From Maritimibacter sp. (GTDB lineage Bacteria; Pseudomonadota; Alphaproteobacteria; Rhodobacterales; Rhodobacteraceae), in NCBI GenBank assembly GCA_011389895.1, contig JAABTN010000006.1, forward strand, positions 58,543 to 122,542: a stretch of 64,000 bases of DNA, written 5' to 3'. The notes below the pieces were generated by a model. It saw nothing but the letters and a program-made list of their open reading frames with translations. It was not told the origin of the DNA and made no database searches. Below, piece by piece: positions 25,661 to 35,289 of this stretch. Made by a program: the position numbers and the translations under genes. How positions within the stretch are numbered: position 1 is the stretch's first letter; each line of letters begins with the position of its first letter.

Positions 25661-27088
25661 TCAGGAGGCTTCGGCCTGATCCTCATCGGCGACATAGGCG
25701 ACACGCGCGCCGGATTTGTTGCCGGTCACGATGTTCAAGGACTTCAACTTGCGGTGCAGCGCCGAGCGTTCCATCCCGACGAAATTCGCGGTGCGCGAGA
25801 TGTTCCCACCAAACCGGTTGATCTGGGTCATCAGGTATTCCCGCTCGAAGGCCTCGCGCGCCTCGCGCAGGGGCAGCGTCGCCAGGGCGGTGGGCAGCGC
25901 GATGGTACCCGGCGCGCTGCCGCCATCAACCTCGCCAACCTCGGAGCCGGGCAATTCGCCCGCCTGGATCGGGCCGGTCCCATCGCCCAGGATCAACACC
26001 CGCTCGACCACGTTCTTCAACTGCCGGACATTGCCCGGCCACGGCATGCTTTGCAGGATTGCAACCGCCTCGTCCGACACGCTGCGCAGGGGCAAACCTT
26101 GGCTTTCGTTGAAACTGGCGATGAAATGCGCTGCCAGCACCGGGATATCCTCGCGCCGTTCCGACAGCGGCGGGACGGCAATCGGCACCACGTTGAGCCG
26201 GTGATACAGCTCTTCGCGGAACCGTTTCGCCGCGATCTCGGCCTGCAGGTCATGGGTGGTCGAGGAAATGACGCGCACATCCACGTTGGTCTTGTCGACC
26301 CCACCGACGCGGGTAAAGCTCTGTTCGACCAGAACGCGCAGGATTTTCGACTGCGTCCCCGGCGGCATGTCGGCCACCTCGTCGAAATAGATCACCCCGC
26401 CGTTGGCCTTTTCCAAAAGCCCCTCTTCGATGCCGCGCTCGGGTGTTTCGCGCCCGAACAACACGTCCTCCATCTGCTCGGGCTCGACAGCGGCGGAATT
26501 GACAATGACGAAGGGCGCATTGGCGCGGTCCGACCCGGCATGGATCATGCGCGCGGCAAGTTCTTTGCCCGACCCCGCGGGGCCGGACAGAAGCACGCGA
26601 CCGTTCGAGCGCATGACTTTCTCAAGGTTGCCCTTGAGCGCCTTGAAGGCGGCGCTGGTCCCGATCATCTCGATCGGTCCGCTGCCCTGCCGCTTCAGCT
26701 CGACGTTCTCGCGCCGGAGGCGAGAGGTTTCCATCGCCCGCCCGATGACAACCATGAGCTGGTCGATGTTGAACGGCTTCTCGATGAAATCATACGCCCC
26801 CTGCTTGATCGCAGCGACCGCGATTTCGACGTTGCCGTGCCCGGAAATGATCACCACCGGCACCTCGGGGTGGTCACGTTTCACCGCCTTCAGGATGTCG
26901 ATGCCATCCATCGCGCTGTCCTTGAGCCAGATGTCGAGGATCATGAGAGAGGGCGGCTGTGCCTTGACCTCGGACATCGCCTGATCAGAAGTGCCCGCGA
27001 GCCGCGTGGTATAGCCCTCGTCTTCGAGAATATCAGAGATCAGCTCCCGGATATCGCGTTCGTCATCCACGATCAGGATGTCGGTCAT
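25661..27088 (-). CDS. ntrX: response regulator NtrX
   Basis: NtrX is the partner of the membrane kinase NtrY and controls nitrogen, redox and envelope genes in alphaproteobacteria. The 475 residues comprise a receiver domain (MTDILIVDDERD, phospho-acceptor in LMILDIWLKD), an AAA+ domain (LLSGPAGSGKELAARMIH, IYFDEVADM) and a Fis-type HTH (NISRTANFVGMERSALHRKLKSL). The sigma-54 contact loop GAFTGA is absent: where it belongs the sequence reads LFGRETPERGIEEGLLEKANGG. ATG at 27088 follows a GAGG-type site. ntrY ends 13 bases upstream. Confidence 0.96.
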   Translation of the reverse strand: MTDILIVDDERDIRELISDILEDEGYTTRLAGTSDQAMSEVKAQPPSLMILDIWLKDSAMDGIDILKAVKRDHPEVPVVIISGHGNVEIAVAAIKQGAYDFIEKPFNIDQLMVVIGRAMETSRLRRENVELKRQGSGPIEMIGTSAAFKALKGNLEKVMRSNGRVLLSGPAGSGKELAARMIHAGSDRANAPFVIVNSAAVEPEQMEDVLFGRETPERGIEEGLLEKANGGVIYFDEVADMPPGTQSKILRVLVEQSFTRVGGVDKTNVDVRVISSTTHDLQAEIAAKRFREELYHRLNVVPIAVPPLSERREDIPVLAAHFIASFNESQGLPLRSVSDEAVAILQSMPWPGNVRQLKNVVERVLILGDGTGPIQAGELPGSEVGEVDGGSAPGTIALPTALATLPLREAREAFEREYLMTQINRFGGNISRTANFVGMERSALHRKLKSLNIVTGNKSGARVAYVADEDQAEAS

Positions 27089-27101
27089 GTCGTCGCCTCT
27101 T

Positions 27102-29357
27102 TCATTCCGCCGCACGGGATTCGCCCGCGCTTCGTGGCAGGGGGAGTGTGATGATGGCCATCGCGCCCGCGTGGCCGGTGCCGAAATCTTCGGCATCGGT
27201 CAGCGTGAGCGTGCCACCATGTTCTTCGATGATCTTCTTGACGATGGGCAGACCCAGCCCGGTGCCCTTGTCGCGGGTCGTGACATAGGGCTCGAACAGC
27301 CGGGCCCGGTCTTCCGGCAGACCGATGCCGTTGTCGGCAATGGTCAGACGCGCCATGTCGCCCTGCTGGACCATGGTCACGCGGATCTCCGGCTCATGCC
27401 CATCCGGGGCGCCCTTTTCCTGCAAGGTTTCAATCGCTTCTCCGGCATTCTTCATCAGGTTTGTAAACGCCTGCCCGATCATCGTCTCGTCCAGAGATGC
27501 GGGCATGGCGACCGACGGGATGTCGGTGACAAAGCGCACGCCCTCTTGCCCGGCCTCCTGCAAGAGCACCGCGTCACGCAACAGTTTGGCCATATCCGTG
27601 GGGCGCTTTTCCGGCTCCGGCATGCGGGCGAATTTCGAGAATTCATCCACGATGCGGCGCAGATCCTCGGTCTGGCGGATGATCACGCCGGTCAGGCTGT
27701 CGAGGTCTTCGGCATCCTGATCGCCCATGCTGCGCCCGAATTTGCGCTTGATCCGTTCCGCCGAAAGCTGGATCGGGGTCAGCGGGTTCTTGATCTCATG
27801 CGCGATGCGCCGCGCCACGTCGCCCCATGCCGCCATGCGTTGGGCCGAGACCAGATCGGTCACATCGTCAAAGGCGATCACGTAGCCCTCAGGATCGCCA
27901 TCATCGGAATACCGGCGCGCGATCCGCACCAAAAGGCGCTCTGCCTTGCCCATCCGGGTCAGCCCCAGCTCTTCTTGCACCTGGCTTCTCTGCTCATGGC
28001 GCACCCGGTCAAAGAGCGGGCTGAATTCCGGGATCAGGAGCGAGAGGGGCACATGGCTTGGGTCCGGGCCCGCAAGATCGAGAAGCCGGGCGGCCGCGCG
28101 GTTGAGGAAAGTGACCCGGCCATCGGGATCCAGCCCGACGACACCGGCGGCGACCGAGGACAGCACGCTGTCAAACAGCCTTCGGCGCTCTTCGATCTTG
28201 TCGGTGTTCTCGATCAATTCCTTGCGTTGTGCGCGAAGTTCGTGGGTCATCGCGTTGAATTGACGGCCCAAAGTCGTAATTTCGTCGTCCCCGTCGCCTT
28301 CCAGAACGCGGACATCAAGATCGCCTTCGCCCACCCGCTGCGCAGCCCCCGCAAGCCGTCCGATCGGGGCAGACAGCCGTTCGGCAAACCACATGCCAAG
28401 CCAAGTGGCGGCCAAGATCAGGATGGCGGCGAAGCCGAGGTAGATCAGGCCAAATTCGAACAGGACCCGGCCCCTTTGGCTTTCAAGCTGCTGGTAGAAA
28501 GCCACGGTTTCTTGCGTCTCATCAAGAAGGTTTAGCACCTCGCCATCGACCGAGCGGCTGACATATAGGAAATGATCGGGATAAGCCTCAAGATGCACGA
28601 GGGCGCGGAATTCGTTGATATCCCAATCCTCGATCACAACCGTCTCGCCCTCAAGCGCGCGGGCGATCTGGGCGGGATCGGGGCGTTCGAAATCAAACAG
28701 GTAGGATCGGTCGCCGCGCACCCGGATCTCTCCATCCCCATCGATCACGAAAGCCTCGCGCAAGCCGCGCTGAATTTGCGATTGCGATTGTGCGAGCGCT
28801 TGGCGCAACTGGGCTTCGGTGATGAAGGCATTCGCCTGTTTGGCAAGGTTGAGATAGGCCGACAGCGCGCTTGCATCCGCCACCAAGCCTTCGCGGTGCT
28901 CATCCTGATAGGCCTGCGCGGCTTCGAGAGAATTGCCGACCACGCGGCTCACCCGATCGGAAAACCAGCCCTCAAGCCCGACATTCACCGTCAGCACCGC
29001 AAAAATCGCCACCAGAACAGTCGGGATAAGCGCGATAACCGCAAAAGCCCCGGTCAGGCGCAGGTGTAAGCGAGAGCCCGCCGATTTCGCCCGCCGCGCG
29101 CCGATCATTCGCGCGATCCCGGTCATGACAAGCGCCGCGACGGCGAGAACATAGACGAAATCGGCCAGCAGAATCAGGCGTAGGGAGGCGCTGGTCGCCC
29201 CCTGATCAAGCGGCCCGAGCACGAGGTATGTGAGCACCGCGAGCACCGGGCCAAGCACGACGACGCCGACGGTGGCGATGGATTGAACACGGCGCAAGCG
29301 GCGCATGCGCGCCAATCGATCCCACGTCCATCTCCGCTTCACGCCAAGCGCTGCCAT
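27102..29357 (-). CDS. ntrY: membrane sensor histidine kinase NtrY
   Basis: NtrY phosphorylates NtrX. With the start used here it has 751 residues: three or four N-terminal membrane helices (to about residue 140), an extracytoplasmic region, a further helix near 325, HAMP linker, PAS domain, HisKA (IAHEIKNPLTPIQLSAERIKRKF, phosphorylated His) and HATPase (NLMKNAGEAIE, DNGIGLPEDR, KGTGLGLPIV). ATG at 29357 has GGAG nine bases upstream; ATG at 29372 (five residues longer) and 29429 are alternatives. It lies between ntrC and ntrX on the same strand. Confidence 0.94.
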   Translation of the reverse strand: MAALGVKRRWTWDRLARMRRLRRVQSIATVGVVVLGPVLAVLTYLVLGPLDQGATSASLRLILLADFVYVLAVAALVMTGIARMIGARRAKSAGSRLHLRLTGAFAVIALIPTVLVAIFAVLTVNVGLEGWFSDRVSRVVGNSLEAAQAYQDEHREGLVADASALSAYLNLAKQANAFITEAQLRQALAQSQSQIQRGLREAFVIDGDGEIRVRGDRSYLFDFERPDPAQIARALEGETVVIEDWDINEFRALVHLEAYPDHFLYVSRSVDGEVLNLLDETQETVAFYQQLESQRGRVLFEFGLIYLGFAAILILAATWLGMWFAERLSAPIGRLAGAAQRVGEGDLDVRVLEGDGDDEITTLGRQFNAMTHELRAQRKELIENTDKIEERRRLFDSVLSSVAAGVVGLDPDGRVTFLNRAAARLLDLAGPDPSHVPLSLLIPEFSPLFDRVRHEQRSQVQEELGLTRMGKAERLLVRIARRYSDDGDPEGYVIAFDDVTDLVSAQRMAAWGDVARRIAHEIKNPLTPIQLSAERIKRKFGRSMGDQDAEDLDSLTGVIIRQTEDLRRIVDEFSKFARMPEPEKRPTDMAKLLRDAVLLQEAGQEGVRFVTDIPSVAMPASLDETMIGQAFTNLMKNAGEAIETLQEKGAPDGHEPEIRVTMVQQGDMARLTIADNGIGLPEDRARLFEPYVTTRDKGTGLGLPIVKKIIEEHGGTLTLTDAEDFGTGHAGAMAIITLPLPRSAGESRAAE

Positions 29358-29442
29358 GAGGTGCTGCTCCATCCCCTCGCCGGAACTACGGCCTGTGGCA
29401 CGAAAAGCGCATAGACGCGCATGGGCCACGGTTGTGGCAGTT

Positions 29443-30804
29443 TTACATCAACTTCCGGCGCCGTGTCACCTCGATTCCCGACTCGGTGATCTTCTTGCGC
29501 AAAGTATTTCGATTGATCCCCAACAGATCGGCACATTTCGCCTGATTCCCGCCGGTTGCGTCCAGCGCGATCTCGATCAGCGGCACCTCGACCTCCCTTA
29601 GAATACGCTGGTAAAGCCCGGGGGGCGGGAGCGTGCCGCCATGCAGATCGAAATACCGTTGCAAATGGCGCGCAACCGAGGCCGACAGTTTTTCGCCCTC
29701 GTCCGCCGTGGGCATCGGCCCGCCGGTGGGGGTGCCCAGCGTGGCCTCGACCTCGGATTTCGATATCTCGATCTCCGAGCCGGTGACCAGAAGGCGTTGA
29801 ACGGTGTTTTCCAACTGCCGCACGTTTCCCGGCCAAGGGTATGCGCGCAAAAGCTCGACCGCGTCTTGCGACAACATCCGGGGCGTCATCCCGTCGCGCT
29901 CCGCACGGGCCAGAAAATGTTCGGCCAGCGACGGAATATCCTCGAGCCGCTCTCGTAGCGCGGGCACCGGGATGGTCACGCCCCCGAGCCGGTAATACAG
30001 ATCCTGCCGAAACGCCCCGTCCTTGAGCCGCCGGGACAGGTCGTTTTGCGAGGTCGCGATGACCCGGGGCGCCGGGTCGGTGAGGCTGTCGAGCATGCGG
30101 GTGATGCGCCCCTGTGCCTCGGCGTCGAGATCGCCGATCTCGTCAAACAGGATCGTGCCCTGCCCGGCTTTCGACAACACCCGCGCGGGCCCGTCCATCT
30201 GCGTCAGGTCATCGGCGGTGACCACCACGAAGGGCGAATTGCGCCGGTCCGAGAAATCATGGATCGCCCGCGCGATGAGCGATTTTCCGGTGCCGCTTTC
30301 GCCGGTGATCAGAACCGAAAGCTCGGTGTTCATCACCCGGGCGACCAGCCGGTAAAGCGATTGCATCGCAGGGGTCCGGCCCACCAGCGGCAGATCCCCG
30401 ACCTCTTGCTGACCATTGGGGCGCGGGCTAGGCGCGCGGCGCTTTTGCTCAAGCGCACGGGACGCGCGTTTCATAAGGTCCGGCAAATCGAAGGGTTTCG
30501 GCAGGTAATCGAACGCCTCGGCCTCGGCGGCCTGAATGGCGGTCATGATGGTGTTCTGCGCGGAAATCACGATCACCGGCAGATCGGGGCGCATCCCGGC
30601 AATTTCCGGCAGGGCCTCAAGCCCGTTTCCATCCGGCATCACCACGTCCGAGATCACCAGGTCCCCCCGCCCCTCCTCGACCCAGCGTTTGAGCGTCACC
30701 AACGACGAGGTCGCATGCACCCGGCACCCCGCCCGCGTCAAAGCCTGCGTCAGAACCGTGCGGATCGTGCGGTCGTCATCGGCGACCAGAACCGTGCCAT
30801 CCAT
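29443..30804 (-). CDS. ntrC: nitrogen response regulator NtrC, GAFTGA-less type
   Basis: NtrC is activated by NtrB under nitrogen limitation. The 453 residues show receiver ([32 protein letters not shown]), AAA+ domain ([29 protein letters not shown]) and Fis-type HTH ([21 protein letters not shown]). The loop GAFTGA, needed to contact sigma-54, is missing: the segment between the Walker motifs is shortened to [18 protein letters not shown]. In Rhodobacter capsulatus NtrC lacks the same motif and activates the sigma-70 holoenzyme, so this protein probably does likewise. It starts 3 bases after ntrB ends. Confidence 0.96.
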   Translation of the reverse strand: MDGTVLVADDDRTIRTVLTQALTRAGCRVHATSSLVTLKRWVEEGRGDLVISDVVMPDGNGLEALPEIAGMRPDLPVIVISAQNTIMTAIQAAEAEAFDYLPKPFDLPDLMKRASRALEQKRRAPSPRPNGQQEVGDLPLVGRTPAMQSLYRLVARVMNTELSVLITGESGTGKSLIARAIHDFSDRRNSPFVVVTADDLTQMDGPARVLSKAGQGTILFDEIGDLDAEAQGRITRMLDSLTDPAPRVIATSQNDLSRRLKDGAFRQDLYYRLGGVTIPVPALRERLEDIPSLAEHFLARAERDGMTPRMLSQDAVELLRAYPWPGNVRQLENTVQRLLVTGSEIEISKSEVEATLGTPTGGPMPTADEGEKLSASVARHLQRYFDLHGGTLPPPGLYQRILREVEVPLIEIALDATGGNQAKCADLLGINRNTLRKKITESGIEVTRRRKLM

Positions 30805-30807
30805 GGT

Positions 30808-31872
30808 CTACTCCTTGTTCTTTGGGGCGATGGGCAATGAAATGCGAAACACCGTCTTGCCGGGCACTGAATCCACCGCGATCCAGCCATCATGATCGGA
30901 AATGATCTTCGAGACGAGCGCGAGACCAAGCCCGGTTCCGTTCTCGCGGCCCGAAACGAAGGGCTCGAATATCTGCTCGACGATTTCGGGCGGGATTCCG
31001 GGGCCGTTATCGATGATCTCAACCTGAAGCGGGAGGCTGGCGCCGGACCCGTCGCTGCGCCGCAACCTGAGCCCATGGTCGTAAAACGTGCGAATGCGAA
31101 TGCGGCCACCTTCACCGCGCGACGCCTCGGCCGCGTTCTTGAGCAGGTTCAAAAACACCTGCATCAACTGGTCCGGATCAACAAAGGTGGGCGGCAGGGA
31201 GGGATCATATTCCTCGCTGATCTTCATCTTGGCGGCGAACCCGACCTCGGCCGATTTCTGCGCCCGGTCCAGAAGATCGTGCACGTTGATTTCCTGCCGC
31301 GCAGGCGGGCGCAGGTTGCCGAATTGCTCGACCTGTTCCAAAAGCGCGACGATCCGGCGGCTTTCGGCCACGATGAGATCGGTCAGCTCCAGATCGCCAT
31401 TGGACAGGTTCATCGACAAAAGCTGTGCGGCGCCCGTGATCCCGGCAAGCGGGTTCTTGATCTCGTGGGCCAGCATTTCGGACATGCCAATGGCTGACCG
31501 CGCCGCCGATTTCACGCCCTGCGCCTTGCCCACCCGGTCGGCCAGCTTGCGCGGCTCCATCAGCATCAAAAGCCTGTTGGGCGATCCCGATAGCGGCGCA
31601 ATCTGAATGTTGCACTCGACGGGGGGCACCGATCCGGTGCCGACATCGACCGCGTTGATGAACATCGGCCCCTGCGCCCGGCGCACCCGGTCGAAGGCCC
31701 CGTCCAGATTGGTGTCGATCGCGAGGTAATCCAGCGTCGGGTGGCCCCGTAAGGATTTGACCGAGGCGTTGAAGAAACTCTCAGCCGCCGAATTGGCCTC
31801 GGCAATCGTGTCGTCCTCGTTGATGATCAGGCCCGGCACGGGCAGCGAATTCCAAAGCTCGTCGTTGTCCAT
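30808..31872 (-). CDS. ntrB: nitrogen sensor kinase NtrB
   Basis: NtrB (NRII) is the cytosolic kinase/phosphatase of NtrC, governed by PII proteins. Its 354 residues contain a PAS domain (LPVPGLIINEDDTIAEANSA), HisKA (MLAHEIKNPLAGITGAAQLL) and HATPase (NLLKNAAEASRGEGG, DNGPGIPPEI, ENGTGLGLALV). The start ATG shares one base with the dusB stop (TGATG), and GGAG lies eight bases upstream, so translation is coupled to dusB. No membrane segment is present. Confidence 0.97.
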   Translation of the reverse strand: MDNDELWNSLPVPGLIINEDDTIAEANSAAESFFNASVKSLRGHPTLDYLAIDTNLDGAFDRVRRAQGPMFINAVDVGTGSVPPVECNIQIAPLSGSPNRLLMLMEPRKLADRVGKAQGVKSAARSAIGMSEMLAHEIKNPLAGITGAAQLLSMNLSNGDLELTDLIVAESRRIVALLEQVEQFGNLRPPARQEINVHDLLDRAQKSAEVGFAAKMKISEEYDPSLPPTFVDPDQLMQVFLNLLKNAAEASRGEGGRIRIRTFYDHGLRLRRSDGSGASLPLQVEIIDNGPGIPPEIVEQIFEPFVSGRENGTGLGLALVSKIISDHDGWIAVDSVPGKTVFRISLPIAPKNKE

Positions 31873-32852
31873 CACGCCAGCTCCTGTGCGGGGGAAAGCG
31901 CCTGCGGCAAACGGGCAAGCACCCGGTGCGGGTCTGCATCGCTCAAGATCGCGCGGCGCAGGTCGGGCGGGGTCTCTGCCCGGTCCATGTACCAACCCAG
32001 ATGCTTTCGGATCACCCGCTTGCCCAGATCGTCGCCGTAGAAGGCCAAAGATGCCTCGTAATGCGCGCGCACCATGTCGACAAAGGCGGCGCCGGTCGGA
32101 ATGTCGGGCGGCGGCGTGCCCCAAAGCTCGGACGCGATCTGCGCGATGAGCCAGGGCTGCCCGCCCGTGGCCCGCCCCACCATCACGCCGTCCGCACCCG
32201 ACAGCGCGATGGCGCGGCGCGCATCATCCGGCGTGGCGATATCCCCATTGGCGATGACCGGGATATCAATCGCATCGCGCACGGCGCGGATCGCGGCCCA
32301 GTTTGCGCGGCCCTTGTAGAACTGACAGCGTGTGCGCCCGTGGATCGTGATCATGCGGATGCCTTCGGCTTCGGCCGCGCGGGCGAGATCGGGGGCATTG
32401 TGGTCGTCGTCGTCCCACCCGAGCCGGGTCTTCAGCGTGACCGGGATCGACACCGCGCAGACCACGGCCCGGATCAGCCGCAGCGCCAGCGGCAGATCAC
32501 GCAAGAGCGCCGAGCCCGACAGCCCACCCACCACCTTTTTCGCAGGACACCCCATGTTTATGTCGATCATGCGCGCGCCATTGGCCTCGACCATGCGCGC
32601 CGCCTCCCCGATCCAGTAAGGATCGCGGCCCGCCAGTTGCACCGCGGTGTCGGCCTTCCCGATGCCCAGCTCCGCGCGTTCGCGGGTGCCGGGCCGGGCC
32701 TGCACCATTTCCTGGCTGGCAACCATCTCGGACACCACCAGCCCGGCCCCGAACCGCCCCACGAGGTCGCGGAACGGCAAATCGGTGATCCCGGCCATCG
32801 GGGCGAGATACACCGGCGGGTCGAGTGTGAGCGAGTCAGAGAGGCGAAGCAC
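31872..32852 (-). CDS. dusB: tRNA-dihydrouridine synthase DusB (NifR3)
   Basis: Dus enzymes reduce uridines in tRNA D-loops using FMN. The 326 residues contain LAPMAGITDLPFRDL, INMGCPAKKVVGG (catalytic-loop cysteine), HGRTRCQFYKG and VIANGDIATPDDA. In Rhodobacter this gene is called nifR3 and heads the nifR3-ntrB-ntrC operon, which is the arrangement seen here. I used GTG at 32852, with AAGGA nine bases before it; an ATG at 32987 would give a 45-residue extension without family support. Confidence 0.93.
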   Translation of the reverse strand: MLRLSDSLTLDPPVYLAPMAGITDLPFRDLVGRFGAGLVVSEMVASQEMVQARPGTRERAELGIGKADTAVQLAGRDPYWIGEAARMVEANGARMIDINMGCPAKKVVGGLSGSALLRDLPLALRLIRAVVCAVSIPVTLKTRLGWDDDDHNAPDLARAAEAEGIRMITIHGRTRCQFYKGRANWAAIRAVRDAIDIPVIANGDIATPDDARRAIALSGADGVMVGRATGGQPWLIAQIASELWGTPPPDIPTGAAFVDMVRAHYEASLAFYGDDLGKRVIRKHLGWYMDRAETPPDLRRAILSDADPHRVLARLPQALSPAQELA

Positions 32853-32891
32853 GCTGCTTAATCCTTGTGCGATTGCCCTATTCCTAGGACT

Positions 32892-32961
32892 TGCCTCAAA
32901 AAGGTGCAATTTTACCGGGGATGCAAGGGCTTTGAAACGATTAACGCACAAAATTTGTGCA
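32892..32961. promoter_or_regulatory. tandem NtrC-like binding sites between dusB-ntrBC and ispDF
   Basis: Two 17-base elements resemble the NtrC site TGCAC-N7-GTGCA. The better one, at 32945-32961, is CGCAC-N7-GTGCA with a near-perfect GCACAAA/TTTGTGC palindrome. A weaker one at 32892-32908 is TGCCT-N7-GTGCA. Their centres are 53 bases apart, about five helical turns, on the same face. A TTGCAC-N17-TAGGAA promoter for dusB overlaps the weaker site. Confidence 0.45.
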
Positions 32962-33021
32962 TTATTACCCGGTGTCGGCGGGAGCATTGGCTTTCATTTC
33001 GGCACCCTCTAAACCGTGGGC

Positions 33022-34164
33022 ATGGATATTGCAGCACTTATCGTCGCCGCCGGACGCGGCACGCGGGCCGGTGGCGGGGTTCCGAAACAATGGCGCGCAT
33101 TGCACGGGCGGCGCGTCGCGGATTGGACCCTTGAAGCCTTCACCGGCCACCCAAGCATTGGCCGGGTCGTGGTGGTGCTTCATCCCGACGACATGGCGCA
33201 GACCGAGGGGCTTCAGGGGGCGATGATCGCAACCGGCGGCGCGTCGCGCGATGCCAGCGTGGCAGCCGGCCTTGAAGCTCTGGCGGGCGACCCCCCGGAT
33301 CTTGTCCTGATCCATGACGTGGCGCGCCCGCTCGTGACCCCCGGCGTGATCGACCGCGTGATCAAAGCGCTTGAGAGTTATCCGGGCGCGGCCCCTGCCC
33401 TTGCCATCACCGATGCGCTCTGGACCGGCGCGCAAGACCGGGTGACCGGCACGACGGATCGCAGCGGGCTGTTTCGCGCGCAAACGCCGCAGGGGTTTCG
33501 GTTCGCCGCCATTTTAAAGGCACACCGGTCCCACCCCGGCGGCGCGGCGGATGATGTCGAGGTTGCGCGCCACGCCGGGCTTGACGTTGCCATCGTCGCG
33601 GGCGACGAACGCAATCTGAAAATCACCGGCCCGGAGGATTTTGCCCGCGCCGAACGCCTTATGGGAGGGGCCATGGACATTCGTCCCGATATTCGCACCG
33701 GCATTGGCTATGACGTGCATGCCTTTGAGCCGGGCGAGGCCTGCATCCTCTGCGGTGTCGCCGTGCCGCATGACAAGAAACTCAAGGGGCACTCCGATGC
33801 CGATGTCGGCATGCATGCACTTACCGACGCGATATACGGCGCGCTTGCCGAGGGCGATATTGGCCAGCATTTCCCCCCGTCCGAGGCGGAATGGAAGGGC
33901 GCGGCCAGCGACATATTCCTGAAACACGCCATCGGGCTGGCCCGCACCAAGGCCTACGAGATGGCCAATTGCGATGTCACTCTGATCTGCGAGCGCCCGA
34001 AGATCGGGCCCCATGCCGGGGCGATGCGCGCCGCGCTGGCCCAGATCATGGCGGTCGAGGCCGACCGGGTGAGCGTGAAGGCAACCACATCGGAGCAGCT
34101 CGGATTCACCGGGCGCGAAGAAGGCATCGCCGCACAGGCCATCGTCACGCTGGTGCGCGCATGA
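33022..34164 (+). CDS. ispDF: bifunctional IspD/IspF isoprenoid enzyme
   Basis: The protein fuses two MEP-pathway steps: IspD (MEP cytidylyltransferase, residues ~1-215) and IspF (MEcPP synthase, ~225-380). IspD shows [21 protein letters not shown] and [10 protein letters not shown]; IspF shows GIGYDVHAF with metal-binding Asp and His, [18 protein letters not shown] and ERPKIGP. Fusion of ispD and ispF is common in alphaproteobacteria. I prefer ATG at 33022 (MDIAALIV) over GTG at 33016. Its stop overlaps the pgpA start by four bases. Confidence 0.96.
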   Translation: MDIAALIVAAGRGTRAGGGVPKQWRALHGRRVADWTLEAFTGHPSIGRVVVVLHPDDMAQTEGLQGAMIATGGASRDASVAAGLEALAGDPPDLVLIHDVARPLVTPGVIDRVIKALESYPGAAPALAITDALWTGAQDRVTGTTDRSGLFRAQTPQGFRFAAILKAHRSHPGGAADDVEVARHAGLDVAIVAGDERNLKITGPEDFARAERLMGGAMDIRPDIRTGIGYDVHAFEPGEACILCGVAVPHDKKLKGHSDADVGMHALTDAIYGALAEGDIGQHFPPSEAEWKGAASDIFLKHAIGLARTKAYEMANCDVTLICERPKIGPHAGAMRAALAQIMAVEADRVSVKATTSEQLGFTGREEGIAAQAIVTLVRA

Positions 34165-34679
34165 GCCGGGTTTTCGCGACATTCTTCTTCATCGGCTACC
34201 TGCGCCCTGCCCCCGGCACGTGGGGCGCGCTCGCAGCACTTCCGTTTCTGTGGGCGCTGCACGAATTGGGCAGCCTTCACCTGCCCGTCGAAATGGGTGG
34301 GCCGCTGGTCTTGGGCGTCGCGCTGATCCTGACGTTCTACGGCGGGCTCTGGGCGACCCGCGACATGACGGCGGGCACCGACGAAAAAGACCCCTCCGAG
34401 ATCGTGATCGACGAGGTTGTGGGTCAAGGCATCGCCATCCTCCCGGTGTCGATCGGGGCCGCGTTCGTGGGCGCGGATGTGCTCGCACTCTATCCCGGCT
34501 GGATCGTCGGGTTCGTCGCCTTTCGGCTGTTCGACATCTGGAAACCCTGGATCATCGGGCGTGTGGACAGGCGCGGCGATGCGATGGGCGTGATGCTGGA
34601 CGATGTGATCGCGGGCGTTTTCGCCGCCCTCACCGTGGTGGTCGCCGCCGCGCTTTGGCACATGACGCTGTTGGTGTGA
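34161..34679 (+). CDS. pgpA: phosphatidylglycerophosphatase A
   Basis: PgpA removes phosphate from phosphatidylglycerophosphate to make phosphatidylglycerol. The 172-residue membrane protein has the family pattern: [29 protein letters not shown] (catalytic acidic residues), [10 protein letters not shown] and [11 protein letters not shown]. Its ATG overlaps the ispDF stop (ATGA), and pncC follows after two bases. Confidence 0.94.
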   Translation: MSRVFATFFFIGYLRPAPGTWGALAALPFLWALHELGSLHLPVEMGGPLVLGVALILTFYGGLWATRDMTAGTDEKDPSEIVIDEVVGQGIAILPVSIGAAFVGADVLALYPGWIVGFVAFRLFDIWKPWIIGRVDRRGDAMGVMLDDVIAGVFAALTVVVAAALWHMTLLV

Positions 34680-34681
34680 CG

Positions 34682-35158
34682 ATGGAGCCTGCGCGCGTTC
34701 TCGATCTGTGCCGGGCTGCCGGGCTGAAGATCGCCACGGCGGAAAGCTGCACCGGCGGCATGGTCGGCGCGGCGCTGACCGATGTGGCCGGATCATCGGA
34801 TGTGTTCGAGCGTGGGTTCATCACCTATTCCAACGACGCCAAACGCGAGATGCTTGGTGTCTCGAGCGATACACTTGCCGCCCACGGCGCGGTGTCCGAA
34901 GCGGTCGCGCTGGAAATGGCGGCGGGCGCGCTGGCGCACTCACGCGCCAACATCGCGGTGTCGATCACCGGGGTCGCGGGGCCGGGCGGGTCGGATCACA
35001 AGCCCGAGGGGCGCGTCTGTTTCGCGGTCGCGGGCAACGGCGCGCCGGTGGCCGAAACGGTGGAGTTCGGCGCGCTTGGGCGCGGCACCGTCCGCCAAGC
35101 CGCCTGCGATCACGCGCTCGCGCTTTTGGCGCAGAGAGCGCGGCGGGCAGGATCATAG
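34682..35158 (+). CDS. pncC: nicotinamide-nucleotide amidase (CinA C-terminal domain, PncC)
   Basis: The 158-residue protein is the stand-alone CinA C-terminal domain, which deamidates nicotinamide mononucleotide in pyridine nucleotide salvage. It has IATAESCTGGMVGAALTDVAGSSDVFERGFITYSNDAK in spirit of the family (catalytic Ser in ESCTGG, FITYSN) and SITGVAGPGGSDHKPEGRV. Third gene of the ispDF-pgpA-pncC transcript. Confidence 0.93.
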   Translation: MEPARVLDLCRAAGLKIATAESCTGGMVGAALTDVAGSSDVFERGFITYSNDAKREMLGVSSDTLAAHGAVSEAVALEMAAGALAHSRANIAVSITGVAGPGGSDHKPEGRVCFAVAGNGAPVAETVEFGALGRGTVRQAACDHALALLAQRARRAGS

Positions 35159-35234
35159 CCCCGCCCCAAGTCACCAAAGCCCCCGGCAAATCGCCCGGAT
35201 CGCCGATAATCATAGCTTCCGCGCGCCGCGCCAC

Positions 35235-35263
35235 TTGAAACGGCGGGGTTCGACGACCATAAC
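35235..35263 (+). promoter_or_regulatory. candidate promoter of the CNNM/CorC gene
   Basis: TTGAAA and CATAAC are 17 bases apart and end 26 bases before the ATG at 35290. Extended as CTTGAAA..CCATAAC it also resembles a heat-shock promoter. Confidence 0.45.
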
Positions 35264-35289
35264 ACGGCAGACCCTTGGAGATACAAACG

